Source of the DNA: Magnolia sinica
Taxonomy: Eukaryota > Streptophyta > Magnoliopsida > Magnoliales > Magnoliaceae
Assembly: GCF_029962835.1 (NCBI RefSeq)
Contig: NC_080588.1
Coordinates: 16,014,001-16,078,000, forward strand
DNA: 64,000 bases
Direction of reading: 5' to 3'
Shown piece by piece: positions 37,001-48,995 of the stretch (the first letter of the stretch is position 1; every line of letters begins with the position of its first letter). A program made the translations under genes and the position numbers. The notes under the pieces are model-generated. The model made no database searches and had not been told where the DNA came from. It saw only the letters and a program-made list of their open reading frames with translations.

Positions 37001-37110
37001 CAACCTACAGGCCAAGCTCATATTTCCAGGCCCATCCTAAAGTTGGGTTAGGTAGGTCACAAGGATAGTTGCCGACCTTACGCTTTTCTAAATTGAAGTC
37101 GGTCCCACAG
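34069..37110. other. Patchwork of fold-back fragments, unit B
   Basis: Counterpart of 17104-20115. At about 35338-35450 the sequence is unrelated to unit A (18365-18470), flanked on both sides by matching DNA. No gene supported. Confidence 0.5.
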
Positions 37111-37638
37111 GAACGCGGATTACATCCTACCCCCGCCCGGATGGTAATCCGTCTAGGCAAGGCTCTATGGGGCCCAAAGTGATGTAAGTGTTTTATCCAC
37201 ACCGTTAATCTTTTTTCTCATATCATTTTAAGGTATGATGCAAAATATTAGGGAGGTATAGGTCTTAAGTCGACCACAAAGTCGGGATTGAATGTCCACC
37301 ATTAAAAAGTTCTTGGGAGCTGGAGAAGTTTCGAATCAAGCTTTATTTGTGTTTTCACTTCATCCACGTCTACATGACCTTATTAATAGGTTGGATGGTA
37401 AAAAAACATCACAGTGGCCCTCATAAAGGTTTCAATGGTGGGTGTCATTACCACTACAGCTTCCTTTGGTGTGGTCTACTGGAGTCGTTGACCTGCTTTG
37501 TTCTTTTGGGTTATAACTTAAAATGGTATAATAAAAGCAATTAATGGCGTGGATAAAATACTTACATCACTTTGAGCCCCACATAGCCCTACCCAAACGG
37601 ATTCCTATCTGGGTGGGGGTAGGACGCAATCCGCATCC
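37111..37638. mobile_element. MULE-like fold-back element 1, unit B
   Basis: Counterpart of 20116-20643, with the same ends and length. Confidence 0.7.
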
Positions 37639-37659
37639 ATCCCACGGGCAATTTATTTA

Positions 37660-38033
37660 GGACGCGGATTGCATCCTACCCCCACCGGCCCTCTCTAGCC
37701 CTGAACGGGTAATTTTGTAGGCGGGCCCACCGTGATGTATCTGTTTATCCAAGTCGTCCATCCGTTTTCTAAGATTATTTTAAGAGATGAACACAAAAAT
37801 GACGCAGATCCAATGCTCAAATGGACCACACAAAAGATGACTCTTGCATTTAATGCAACTGGCAAGATTATTATTTGATGTGGTCCACTTGAGTGTTGGA
37901 TCTGCGTCGTTTTTGGGTTTATGCCTTAAATGATCCGAGAAAAGGGATGGACGGCTTGGATAGACAAATACATCACAGTGGCCCAGCCCGTTCGGGGCTA
38001 GAGAGGGGCGGGATTAGGACGGAATCGCCCTCC
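37660..38033. mobile_element. MULE-like fold-back element 2, unit B
   Basis: Counterpart of 20665-21037. The 9-bp ATTTATTTA repeats are intact at 37651-37659 and 38034-38042. Confidence 0.82.
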
Positions 38034-38152
38034 ATTTATTTATGCGAAGTTATTTGATACTCTAGTGGACTATGACATTTGATAAGTAAGCATTCAAAAA
38101 TTATACACGTGTCATACATGTGCTCAAATTAGAATGATTAAACCGACTGCAG

Positions 38153-38600
38153 GACGCGGATTTCTGCGAAATGTGCAAGGATGTTGGGTGGGGCCCACAG
38201 AGATATTGGTGAAATATCCACCCTTGTCCATCCGTTTTGCAAGATCATTTTAGTACCTGCGATAAAAAAGGAGGTGGGTCAAAAACTCATCTGGTCCCAA
38301 GAGAGGGAAAATTGGGGAAATAAATGCCTACCGTTGAAACCTTTCTGGGCTCCATCTTAATGTTTATATTCCATCCAAACTATTCATAAGGTCATTACTA
38401 CTTGGATTAAGTGAAAACAAAAAATATTTAGCCTGATACAAGACTTTTATGGCCATAAAAATGTTTCAATGGTCCTCACTGAATCCCCATTGTTTCCTCT
38501 TCTGTGGCGGACTTGAGAGTTGGATACACCTCATTGTTGGTCGCATGTGCTGAAATAAACTCTCAAGATGGATGGACGAGGTAGATTTGTCACAAACAGC
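38153..38600. mobile_element. MULE-like fold-back element 3, unit B, right end replaced
   Basis: It matches unit A from the left terminus to GTCACAAACAGCT near 38600, then continues into sequence absent from unit A. Confidence 0.5.
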
Positions 38601-38786
38601 TCGGTCTAGCGAATAACTCCTCGGATTTGACACATCCTTTGGTGGCCCGAGGCATTTAGTCCGAGTCTGCGGACTTGTATGTTTTGTCCCCAACATATAT
38701 ATATATATATATATATATTCATTTTTTAGCTTTTCAATAAACATATGCCAATCTAATTAATAACATAATTGTTGGTTTATTGTAGA
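38601..38786. other. Unit B-specific replacement block with (AT)n
   Basis: About 185 bp, including (AT)n at 38694-38719, stands where unit A has about 600 bp (21600-22205). Matching sequence resumes at AGAATTAGCATTTATAATTT. Confidence 0.8.
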
Positions 38787-41700
38787 ATTAGCATTTATAA
38801 TTTGGAAAGATGAAGGATTGAATAGAAAGGTTTACAGTATAAACTTTGCCTACAAATCGTTACCCGTGCCCACCATGATGTTTTATTGACATCCATTCCG
38901 TTCATCATGTGCGCCCTTAATTTTTCCTTACATAAAATGAAATCTGGCTGATCCAGAACTCAGGTAGGCCACAACATGTAAAATCGTGCCTAAAACCTAT
39001 AAAATCACATTTTATGGCCCATCCGAGTTTTTAAATGGCCTGACTTTTGGGCTGTTCATTCATCCTAGTCGAAAGCATCCTATGAATGGATAGATGGCAT
39101 ACACAAAACACAGTGGGCCTCAATACAGTCTGGAAAGTTTTTAACAAGGGGCATCCCCCTTCCCAACTTTTCCATACGGTGTGGCTCACCTCAGTTTTGG
39201 ATCAGCCAGAGATTTGGGCCTTAATAAGAACTTACGGAGCCGTAAATGATGGACGGATTAGATGTGATGGAAACATCACAGTAGACCCCACACATTGATT
39301 TATATGTTAAGCTTATCCAATACACGGTTGTATTTGGTCCTGCCCCGTTATGAAATTTGACTTAAAACTTACGCGCACGTATGCAATTCTTAAGTAAATT
39401 CTAAGCGCCTGTATATTGTCCACCACACTCTTCGAGAGTATCAAAGTTTTCTCCTCATTTATATATTACACCATTTAAAAAGGAAGGAAGACAAATGACA
39501 CAAAATGACAAGCCCTGAGTTAGTGGCTACGACACGCCCTTAAATAAATAAATAAAGGAGATGTTGATAGATTTTGCCAACAGTGGTCCCAGATTCAATA
39601 TTCTTCCTGGTTTTAAAAGACATCGAGGGCATTATTTCATGGATACCTTTTTTTGCGGAGCCGATTCAATCTAGTCAGGCTTAGGATTGAGTTTCCAAGT
39701 GACTCAGATTGAAATCCCACTGAGTTGAGTTGATTCGGTTGAGTCTTGAGTTGAGTTACAGAGTTTTATAACTATATATTAGGTGCGCCATGCTCTTAGC
39801 CCACTAGATCATCATTCAATAACATTTATGCACTTCCATTGTTGCATGTGTAACCGGACTGTAAATGTGACTCCGAGTAGCAATATGGTCTTGCTTACCA
39901 ATGTTTATTTTGAGCTGCCTATGTGGGAGTGCAGGCTGTTGTCTGTTTAATGACCCACATTGTCGATCTTGTGGTTCCATGCTCCATTTTCCAGTAGACC
40001 GTTGATTTTGTGTGTGCGTGTGTTTTTTTTCCTCTTTATTTTAGGGTCCCTTACCCATAATCCCCGTGCAATGTATAGATTCTACTCTCCGAAGACTTAC
40101 ATAGGACACATAATTCCACAATCCAAACCATTGATATGATGGAATTAGAGGTGCAACTCAGGCCCAACCCAATCTAAATAAGACCAAATAGGCAACTTGA
40201 CCTAAATACATGTGATTATTACCAATTGACCTAAAATTGCTCAACCCTAACACAAACTAGACTTGTAGACAAACTTGATGCAGAATACCGATAATGATGT
40301 GAAAATGTTGTAATTAGATGGTAGTAATGCTGAGAAGCGCAGGTGTTGTTGATGTCTTAAATCTATAAACAACAGGATCTATCGATGCCATCGACAGATA
40401 TTCGATTTCATCGAAAAAATTCATGTTTTTTTATCATTGGAATGTTTTGGTGTTTTACTCGATGCCATCGAAGATGTTCGATGTCATCGATAGATCGTCA
40501 ATGCCATCGAAGTCCCATCGAAAGTGTCATCGAGTATGCGCGCAGAATTGCGTAAGTGTTGGATTTGTTTCCTATTCGGATTATAATACTATATAAACCT
40601 ATATAAATCGGGTGTAATTAGGACTTAGGAGCATAGAGAGGTGTTTTAAGTTTTCTAAATTCGTTCCTAAGGATTTCAAGAGCATAACTTGGCTTGTGAG
40701 GAAGATTCGGGGCTTGTTCAGATCGATAATCTCTCCCTTGTAATTTTCTGCTTTTATTGTGCATTAATTACTGTCGCTTCCCGCAAAGATTTTTCCACGT
40801 AAATTCAGTTTATTTGTGTTTAAACTTAGTTGTGTGATTAGAGTACTTTGCTTGATTCATCTATGTGAACTTTCGCGGTTCCCCAACAACAAGGACAATC
40901 AAAATATTTTCCTCACCCTCAGACACACCCAAGTTCTTTTTCTACTAGACTATATTTTGATAATAACTCTCCAGTTAGGATAGTCCTAACTACATCTATT
41001 CTTGACTAGTATAGTACGATATTCACTCACTTTGGCATTTAGTTACCTGTAATTTTTGCCAAAGATGGGGTATCTATAGACACCCTACTTACGATGAGAA
41101 AGATTGTTATGCATGAATTGAGTTAAGATTTGAAATAAGGCATCTGCTTGGCCTAAGGAAGCAATGGAAAATTAAACGGGTTAAACAGAAAACACTCTTA
41201 TAATCTTTCATCTCAGATTAATTGTAAAAGTCACTCGGGTTAGGAAATTGTACGATTCTCCAACTCATTAATGATTCTTCGGTGTCTAGTTGATCCTGGA
41301 TTTTAACTTTATTGGCTTGTGGCAACTCTAAGTCATACGTATCATCACACTTAAGTCTTTGCACATTTCAAAACAAAAATGATACCAATGAAAGAATCAC
41401 AGAGTAATTGTGTCGCATCTTATAAAGTGCATTTACACCTGGATTTATACAAATAAAGCATTTAACTTTATTTTGTCCAATGGATGCTTTCACCTTGTGC
41501 TTAACATTGTTGGAACGAGCTAAAAATATTTTGATGGATGTCAGAGCCTATGTGTGTGTGTCCTAGCTAATCACATGTATGTGATCGCACACTCGTACCT
41601 GCACACATGTGCACATGTGCTGACATGAGAGAGAATGCGCACACACACACACACACACCCTGTGCACTTAAAACTATACAAGCTTTTTAAAGGGTGTTAA

Positions 41701-42141
41701 TAAAGTTCATATGGGTGGACTTTGACTTCACCTTCATACTTCATCACATACTTTACACATCACTCCCACTTTACACCCCACCCTCTACATCACCACTCAT
41801 CTCTACACCCTTCAATAATTTTTTCTCTTAGGTATTCACATGTCACCATCCACTAGCTCACACTTCTCCAAAAACCTTCCCTCACAATACCTTTTAGGTG
41901 ACCAATGCATATACATCATCCCTCAACCTCATCCACTCCAAGCCAATGCATGTGCACCCATCCCTCCACTTTATCTTTTCACTAATCATTACCTCCATTT
42001 CAACCAATGAATGCTAAGTACACCTCCTCTCTAGCTAATGCAAGCCTCCCTTTTATCCACCTTATCTTTTCACACTCTCTCTAAGCCATACAAAGGGAAT
42101 TCTCTAATTATTTGCTAAAGAATTTCTCTAGAAAAAATTCA

Positions 42142-42146
<5 letters not shown>
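38787..42146. other. Unassigned repeat DNA, unit B
   Basis: Counterpart of 22206-25584, including a palindromic TCGATG array (40382-40535) and a short (AC)n tract (about 41640-41658). No gene supported. Confidence 0.45.
40382..40535. repeat. Palindromic TCGATGNCATCGA array, unit B
   Basis: Same words and spacing as 23801-23953. One word is mutated (TCGATTTCATCGA), and one that was imperfect in unit A is perfect here. Confidence 0.8.

Positions 42147-42176
<30 letters not shown>
42147..42176. repeat. (GA)n tract left of the full Athila-like element
   Basis: 30 bp of GA. Its last five bases, AGAGA (42172-42176), match AGAGA after the 3' LTR (53844-53848), the expected 5-bp target duplication. 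Inside a repeat this is not independent proof. Confidence 0.9.
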
Positions 42177-42178
<2 letters not shown>

Positions 42179-44258
42179 TTGAGGGTCGAATATTGCATAT
42201 CGGACCCCGATTATTGCCAGGATTTGCAAACATAGTTCGTTTAACGGCCCGATTTAATCATGTTTGTAATGCGGCGTATTCACGAGCCTGGAGTGGGAAA
42301 GGGTACTAAAAGCATGGATTTAACGATCCAAGTCACCAAGGTAAGTGACGGACCCTAGGAGACCAAGATCGACAGATTTGCACATTAAGGATCTAAGAAA
42401 ATCGAGAAATTGAAGCTCAAGTGGCACGAAATTGTCCCGAATGCAAGATCATAGGGTTCCCACCATCCGATCAGTTCGAAACTCCATACGTGGCTTGAGG
42501 GCCATAAATGAACCGTACACGTCAAATTTCAGCCCCTAGATCATTGTAAAGTGGCCCAATCGAAGCCACCAAAACAGTGATATGGGGCCCACCGACTATC
42601 AGGACGCTTTAGTTTTGGACTTAACGGCTTAAATAAAAAGAGGAAGAAGATGGTCGAGAAGATTTGATATATACATCATTGTGGACCCCACGAGTTGGGT
42701 GTGCACTATGTGCATATGCACCAGCGTGCACGTAAACTCCAAGACGGTCAAATCGTCCTCGGACTCGAGCTCCTTAAAAACGGCAAGAGTCGTCCCTCAT
42801 TACGCAGACGATCGATTGCGGAAGCCGGTGGGCCACCATCATGGCCCAAAGGGGCGATCCAAACCATCCATCTTGTAAAGGAGCTCGAAAAGGTCGACGC
42901 CATGTTGGCTATCTGCTCCCATGCGCGCACATATTTTAGCCGTTCAAACTCGGGATGGATGGCAGAATACAATATTCTGTGGGCCACACAGATCCAATCT
43001 GGAACTAGATATTTCTTATTGGTTTTTCGAGAGGATTACATGTGGACGGCATGGATTTCTCAAAACAAAATCGAAGTGGACCCGCCATCAGCACAGCGTC
43101 CATCGTGCGCTGCCTCTGTTCCCGCGATCCGGACGATCCGGGAGGCCGTGGTCCACCTTGTTGATCGGATGGTTGATCCGATCCGCTCGACGAAGACTGA
43201 CTCAAGACAAGCACCACCAAGAGGGCGGATGTGGAGCCGCGACATCGGCACTCGAAACTCGCTCCCAACGCGCCGATGCGTGCGAAAGCGCTTTAAAAAT
43301 AAAACTCAGACGGCTTCCGCAAGGTCCGTGGGGCATCTGTTTCCTATTTGCGCAGGAGTTGCGCACCATCTTTGAGAGGGATAAAGGGCAAGAGAGAGGA
43401 GGAAGCCAGGGAGGAGAGGAGATCAGCGTGTGGAGGAAAAAAATGGAAGAAAAGAAGAAAAAGAAAAAAACGGAAGAAAAGAAGAAAAGGCTGAGGAGAA
43501 GCTGGAACGGAGAGAGAGAGTGAAGCAGCCTAGTTTTTTCTTCTTCTTTTCCTTTATATTTCTTTTATTTAGCCCATTCATGTGTGGCTAAACCTCTTAG
43601 CTAGGGCTAAGAGGTGAAGCCTGTAGCGAGATGGGAGATTCTACTTTATGCCTTTAATTCATAAACTGAATTTGATTTAGTTGATTATTAAAGAAATATT
43701 TTTCTTAGTCTTTAATGGTCTGTTGTGACTGAAATTACAATGAGTTTGCAATGGCTTTGAGTATTTCTTTCCCCTTTTTATGTTTATGAAGTCAGGAAGA
43801 CATGTTGTTCATCATTGTCCCATGGGCATGGTAGGATGACAGTACCCTTCCTGATCTTCATATATTATTGGTTGATTGGTAATTAGTTTAATTCTGTTGT
43901 TTACTTTGTCTCCTAGGCATGATTTGGTGATGGAATCCATTCTAATTCATATACCTTTCACCTCTTGAAAACTATATCAAAGGAAGTCTAGTTCATTTCC
44001 ATGAATCAAGCGTATAAGATCTCCCTGACCTCTACAAGTGGATCCTCTGAATCCCTAGTTTCCTTCCTCTAAATTCCTTAAGTTTTAGATAATTATTTCA
44101 CAATTATTCCTTAAATTCTATTTGATTGAGATTACATCTTTTGCTAGTTTTAGATCTAGTTAGTTCCAGATCACGTACAAGTTTCAGTCCCTGTGGATTC
44201 GACCTCGGTCTTACCGAGTTTATTACTATATCACAACCCTATACTTGGGGAGTGAACA
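42177..44258 (+). repeat. 5' LTR of the Athila-like element
   Basis: 2082 bp, TGTTGAGGGTCG to GGGAGTGAACA. It lacks several short segments present in both the 3' LTR and the unit A LTR (for example TTTTTAAGA near 43567 and TTTAAA near 43660), so these are losses private to this LTR. Long open frames across 42695-43523 run on both strands, have no domain pattern and are not conserved in the other LTRs. Confidence 0.95.
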
Positions 44259-44264
44259 AGTTTT

Positions 44265-44282
44265 TGGCGCCGTTGCCGGGGA
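44265..44282 (+). other. Primer-binding site, tRNA-Asp
   Basis: TGGCGCCGTTGCCGGGGA is the complement of the 3' end of plant tRNA-Asp(GTC) including CCA, and it lies six bases after the LTR end. tRNA-Asp priming is typical of Athila elements. Confidence 0.92.
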
Positions 44283-44957
44283 TTGACGGCTACGTTTTTC
44301 TGAAATTAATTAGATTTTAGAATTAGGGTTTAAGATTAGGATTTTACTAACTTTAGTTATAGACTTTTATTTGATTTCTAGAACTAACTTGTTTTCCTGT
44401 TTTGTAGGATCCTGACATAAGTTTCTAAATTGGTAATTCCTTCCTAATCTCTCTACTTTTTCTACTTTTTAGAATTAGTGTTTAAATTTTGAATCTTTTT
44501 TAATTCTAGTATTGTTAGGAAGTAGTTTATTTTTAGAAACTTTCCTCTTTTATTTTTTAGAAACTTTCCAATTTTAACTCTTTTAGAATCTAACTTTGTT
44601 TCCTAATTTACTTTTAGAAGTTTTCTACTTGTGGAATTTTTGTTTAGAAACTAACTTTCCTATTGTGTAGGCCTTTAAGATAGAAATTTCTAATTCGGTA
44701 AGTTCTTTCTCTCTACTTTCTATTTTTCATATCTCTTTTTAATTTACTTTCTAGTTTAAGACTTTCTTCCTTTTTAAGGATTTTCTAATTCTAGACATTC
44801 TCTTTAGAACTGACTTGTTTGTTTTTTTTTTTGCAGGTCCTTAACTTAGGGGCTTCAATTTGGTAATTTCCTTCCAACTCTCTCTCTCCTTCTTTCTAGA
44901 TTTTCTTTCCTTTCTTAGGATTAGGCTTTGAATTTGATTGAGGGCTGCAAGTGTTTC
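44283..44957 (+). repeat. Leader with three degenerate repeats carrying splice-like signals
   Basis: T-rich leader made of repeated TTTTAGAA/CTTTCT words. Three similar segments occur (about 44395-44470, 44655-44720, 44815-44895). Each has a pyrimidine run, TGTAGG or TGCAGG, then 25-30 bases ending in GGTAAT or GGTAAG, then another pyrimidine run. The pattern looks like acceptor-microexon-donor units. No coding sequence is present. Confidence 0.6.
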
Positions 44958-46510
44958 ATGCCCAAGTGGGCCTGTGACAACACTCGACATCTCTTGACTG
45001 AAGGAGGATTGGTTGAGGGGTTGACTATCCATCGCAGGACTAGACACCGCTCGAAATCCCCTGAGTTAACTGAAGTTATGGCTGAAGACCAACCTCCTCC
45101 ACTTCCACCCAGGGTGGAGGATACCCAAGATGAGAATGAGGTGCATCAGGCACCCCGCCTCGTACTTTACGAGATTATCTACAACCGGCGGGAGTGAGTA
45201 CGGCCTCATGCATGATTTTCCCTGAAAACACAAGACAAATGGACATCAAGTCAGGAGTTATCCAACTCCTTCCCAAATTCCATGGACTTGAATCAGAAAG
45301 TCCATATTTACATTTAAAAGAGTTCGATGAGATTATAGCTACATTATGTTTTCCTAATGTATCTGAGGATACAATTAGGCTGAAACTCTTTCCTTTTTCC
45401 TTAAAAGAGAAAGCTAAGACGTGGTTACATTCACTGCGTCCTAGATCCATTGGCACATGGAACGACATACAGAGGGAATTCATAAAAAAATTCTTCCCAC
45501 ATCATAAAACGATTACCCTCAGAAAAGCAATCATGAACTTTGCCCAAAAGGAAGATGAAACATTCTTCCAATGTTGGGAAAGGTTCAAAGATTTGGTCAG
45601 TTCATGCCCACAACACGGATTTGAAACGTGGCGCATTACAAATTTTTTCTATGATGGACTGACATCTTTCATGCGCCAAATGGTCGAGACAATGTGTAAT
45701 GGAGAGTTTATTAATAAAGATGTTGACGAGGTATGGGATTACCTCGATAGTCTCGCTGAAAAAACACAATCATGGGACTATTACCCAATGGCGAACACCA
45801 TGTCTAGGCCGACTCAATTAAAGGAGAAAGGTGGATTATATCTCGTGAAAGAAGAGGATGATCTCAAGTGTAAAGTGACTACGCTCATAAGGAAAGTTGA
45901 GGCCATGGAAGGAAAGAAGGATAAGGTTAATGAAATTGTTTGCGGCATCTGTGATTGCAACATTCATACAACTGAAAATTGTCCTACAATACCCGCCTTT
46001 CGAGGAGTATTGAATGAACAAGCTAATGCCGTAAACAACTATCAAAGACCTTTTACTGGACCTAACTCTAATACATACAATCCTGACTGGAAAAATCATC
46101 CAAACTTTAGTTGGAGGAATGGACAAACGGTTACTCCTCCAGGTTTCTTCAATCAAAATCCAAATCAAGTGAAACCTCAAGAGGAACCGGTTCAAAATTC
46201 CATACAAGAGCTGGCGCAAGCAATGCGAAGAATTACAGATTTTATGCAAAAGATAGATTCTCGTATGACGGTTATAAAAAAGGGAATGCTTCCTACACAA
46301 CCTCTCCCCAATCCTAAACCGCAATACGAGATTAATGATCCCAACTCTTCAAATCAGATGAGGCACGCTAAATCCATCATCACTCTTAGGAGTGGAAAGA
46401 TCATTAATAAAACTCTTCCGGTTAGGCCCGAAAAGCCTCAAGAACCAGAAGAGGACAACAAAGATGGATCCAGTGATGCCCCACAAAAATTAGAACCGGA
46501 ACTTCTATAG
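44958..46510 (+). pseudogene. gag: Athila-like gag segment, frameshifted
   Basis: Structural protein of the retrotransposon particle. The ATG at 44958 opens MPKWACDNTRHLLTEGG and a basic, proline-rich N-terminus. This frame is lost at about 45140-45165, and the Gag core continues in another frame to the TAG at 46508. The core has the Ty3/Gypsy Gag pattern (FHGLESESPYLHLKEF, the AKTWLHSL block, IQREFIKKFFP, FFYDGLTSFMRQMVE). A CCHC zinc knuckle (C-X2-C-X4-H-X4-C) lies at 45941-45982. The C-terminal part is rich in Pro, Gln and Asn. In Athila elements gag and pol normally share one frame, as they do here downstream of the frameshift. Confidence 0.9.
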
Positions 46511-47439
46511 AAGACAGTTGCTCCGTTCCCCCAACGGTTGGTTTCACCAAAACCTCTCTCTAACTCTCAGGATATTCTAGAGGTGTTGAAACAAGTGAAA
46601 GTCAACATTCCTCTACTTGATGTCGTGAAATAGATTCCTTCATATGCCAAATTTCTGAAAGACTTATGCACGACCAAAAGACGGCAAAGTATTCAAAAGA
46701 AAATTTTCTTGACTGAGAAAGTGAGTGCTATCCTAAAGCAAGACGTGCCGCAGAAATTCAAGGATCCCGGTAGCCCAACCATATCATGTGTAATCGGGAA
46801 CCATCGAATTGATCACGCACTTCTTGACTTAGGAGCGAGCGTCAATCTGATTCCCTACTCGGTATACAAACAGTTAGGTTTGGGTGAATTAAAACCCACC
46901 CTAACCACACTACAACTTGCTGATCGCTCTGTTCGTGTACCAAGAGGGATAATCGAGGATGTGTTAGTCCAAGTTGATAGATTTTACTACCCTGTAGATT
47001 TTATCATCCTGGACACCGAACCCATCAATAACATAAGCACTCAGATCCCCGTCATTCTTGGCCGCCCATTCCTTGCCACTTCAAATGCAATTATCAATTG
47101 CAGGAATGGTGTCATGACTATGTCTTTTAGGAATATGACATTAGAGTCAAACATCTTTTTCAATAATGGTAGAAACTTAATGGAGGATGACGATTTCCAC
47201 GACATTAACATGATTGACTCTTTCGTGGAAGATACGACACCTCTAACCTTATCCTCCGACCATCTAGAGACGTGTCTGGCCCACTCCCATGATTTTGATG
47301 ATGACATGATTAGGGAGACGTGCGCCTTGCTTGATACTGCACCGGTACTTGAAGTTAACCGGTGGAGGCCACAATTTGAAGAATTGCCACAAACCGATGT
47401 AGTGCCTCTACCGTCTAACCTCAAGCCGCCGAAGCTTGA
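46511..47439 (+). pseudogene. pol: Athila-like protease region
   Basis: In frame with the Gag core after the TAG at 46508, with a second TAG at 46631-46633. Aspartic protease of the polyprotein: the active-site motif LLDLGAS is present (Asp codon 46826-46828), followed by VNLIPYSVYKQLGLGEL and the flap-side ADRSVRVPRGIIEDVLVQV, and the downstream VILGRPFLAT block typical of the family. The linker to reverse transcriptase (about 47140-47440) is acidic and variable. The catalytic residues look intact; the upstream stops would prevent its synthesis as part of Gag-Pol. Confidence 0.9.
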
Positions 47440-48600
47440 CCTAAAACCTTTGCCCTCTGATTTGAAATATGCCTATTTAGGTCAAGATGAGACGTACTCG
47501 GTGGTGATCTTTGCCCACCTAGAGAAAGAACAGGAGAGTATGCTCATATCTACTCTCATTGAGCATAAAGGAGCCCTGGGATGGACGATAGCGGACCTCA
47601 AGGGAATCGATCCCTCGATTTGTACTCACCGCATATATCTTGAGAATAATACAAAAACCGCTCGGCAACCACAACGTCGACTAAATCCAAACATGAAGGA
47701 AGTGGTTAAGGCCGAGGTTCTTAAACTATTGGACGTGGGTATCATATACCCTATATCTGATAGTCAATGGGTGAGTCCAACTCAAGTGGTCCCTAAGAAG
47801 TCCGGAATCACCATCGTAGCCAATGCTAATAATGAACTCGTGCCAACTAGAGTCACTACTGGTTGGAGAATGTGCATTGACTACAGGAAGTTGAATACCG
47901 TCACGAGGAAAGACCACTTTCCTTTACCATTCATTGATCAGATCCTGAAAAGATTAGCTGGTCATTCCTATTACAGTTTCCTTGACGGGTATTCGGGCTA
48001 CAACTAGATAGAAATAGCCCCTGAAGACCAGGAAAAGACCACATTTACATGTCCCTACGACACCTTTGCCTACCGAAGGATGCCATTTGAACTATGTAAT
48101 GCCCCTGCCACCTTTCAGTGATGTATGCTTAGTATCTTTTCTGATATGGTGGGACAATATCTAAAGGTCTTCATGGACAATTTCTCTGTTTACGGTCCAT
48201 CTTTCAGTAAGTGCTTGGAAAGTCTTAAATGTGTGCTAAAAAGATGTGAAGAAAAGAACTTGGTACTTAATTGGGAGAAGTGCCATTTCATGGTTCAGAA
48301 GGGAATTGTCCTTGGGCATATCATCTCGTCCAAGGAAATCGAGGTAGATAAGGCAAAAATCGATCTTATCTCTAACCTACCTCCACCCAAGAACATCAGA
48401 GACGTGCGATCCTTCTTAGGACACGCAGGATTTTACAGGCGATTCATAAAGGACTTTAGTCTCCTCTCTCGTCCTTTATGTAATCTTCTTCAAAAGGATG
48501 CTCCGTACGAGTGGACTGAGCAATGCCAGGAAGCTTTCACCAAGCTTAAGGGCACAAAAACCACTGCACCTATCATGCAGCCACCCGACTGTAGCATTCC
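47440..48600 (+). pseudogene. pol: Athila-like reverse transcriptase, stops and altered active site
   Basis: The RT fingers and palm are clear: WVSPTQVVPKK, GWRMCIDYRKLN, KDHFPLPFIDQ and FLDGYSGYN. The frame then stops at TAG 48005-48007 and TGA 48119-48121, both within otherwise conserved sequence. The catalytic double-Asp motif reads F-M-D-N: the second Asp is Asn (AAT at 48179-48181). After it come KCHFMVQKGIVLGHIIS and SFLGHAGFYRRFIKDF, the connection region. The missing catalytic Asp alone should abolish polymerase activity. Confidence 0.93.
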
Positions 48601-48975
48601 TTTTGAGCTTTTTTGCGACGCTTCTTTTTTTGATCTTGGAGGGGTACTAGGCCTGTGAAAATATAAACGGCCCTACGTCATTCATTACGCAAGTAGAACT
48701 TTAAATTCTGCCCAGGTGAACTACTCGACTACGAAAAAGGAACTCTTAGCTATAGTGTTCACCTTGGACAAATTTAGGTCCTACTTGATTGGATCCAAGA
48801 TCATTATCTACACAGACCATGCGGCACTTAAGTATCTTCTTTTGAAGAATGATTCTAAGCCCCATTTGATACGATGGATCCTTCTACTCCAAGAATTTGA
48901 TTTGGAAATTAAAGATAAAAAGGGAGTAGAGAACGTAGTAGCCGATCACCTTTCTCGCCTTAATACCTCGATTCC
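48601..48975 (+). pseudogene. pol: Athila-like RNase H, with stop
   Basis: RNase H of the Ty3 pol. [22 protein letters not shown] and VADHLSRL carry the expected Asp-Glu-Asp-Asp residues. A TGA at 48656-48658 interrupts it between the first and second motifs. A frameshift follows just after SRL, at about 48960-49000. Confidence 0.9.
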
Positions 48976-48995
48976 CTTGAGACAACCCATATCAA

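Noticed and set aside
42695..43523. Open frames of 226 and 200 residues (42695-43375, 42921-43523), with similar ones at 26366-26719 and 52049-52726
   Set aside because: They lie inside the Athila-like LTR, overlap each other and opposite-strand frames, show no domain, and are not conserved in frame between the LTR copies.
44265..44290. tRNA-Asp gene fragment
   Set aside because: Only the 18-19 bases complementary to the tRNA 3' end are present, as expected of a primer-binding site.
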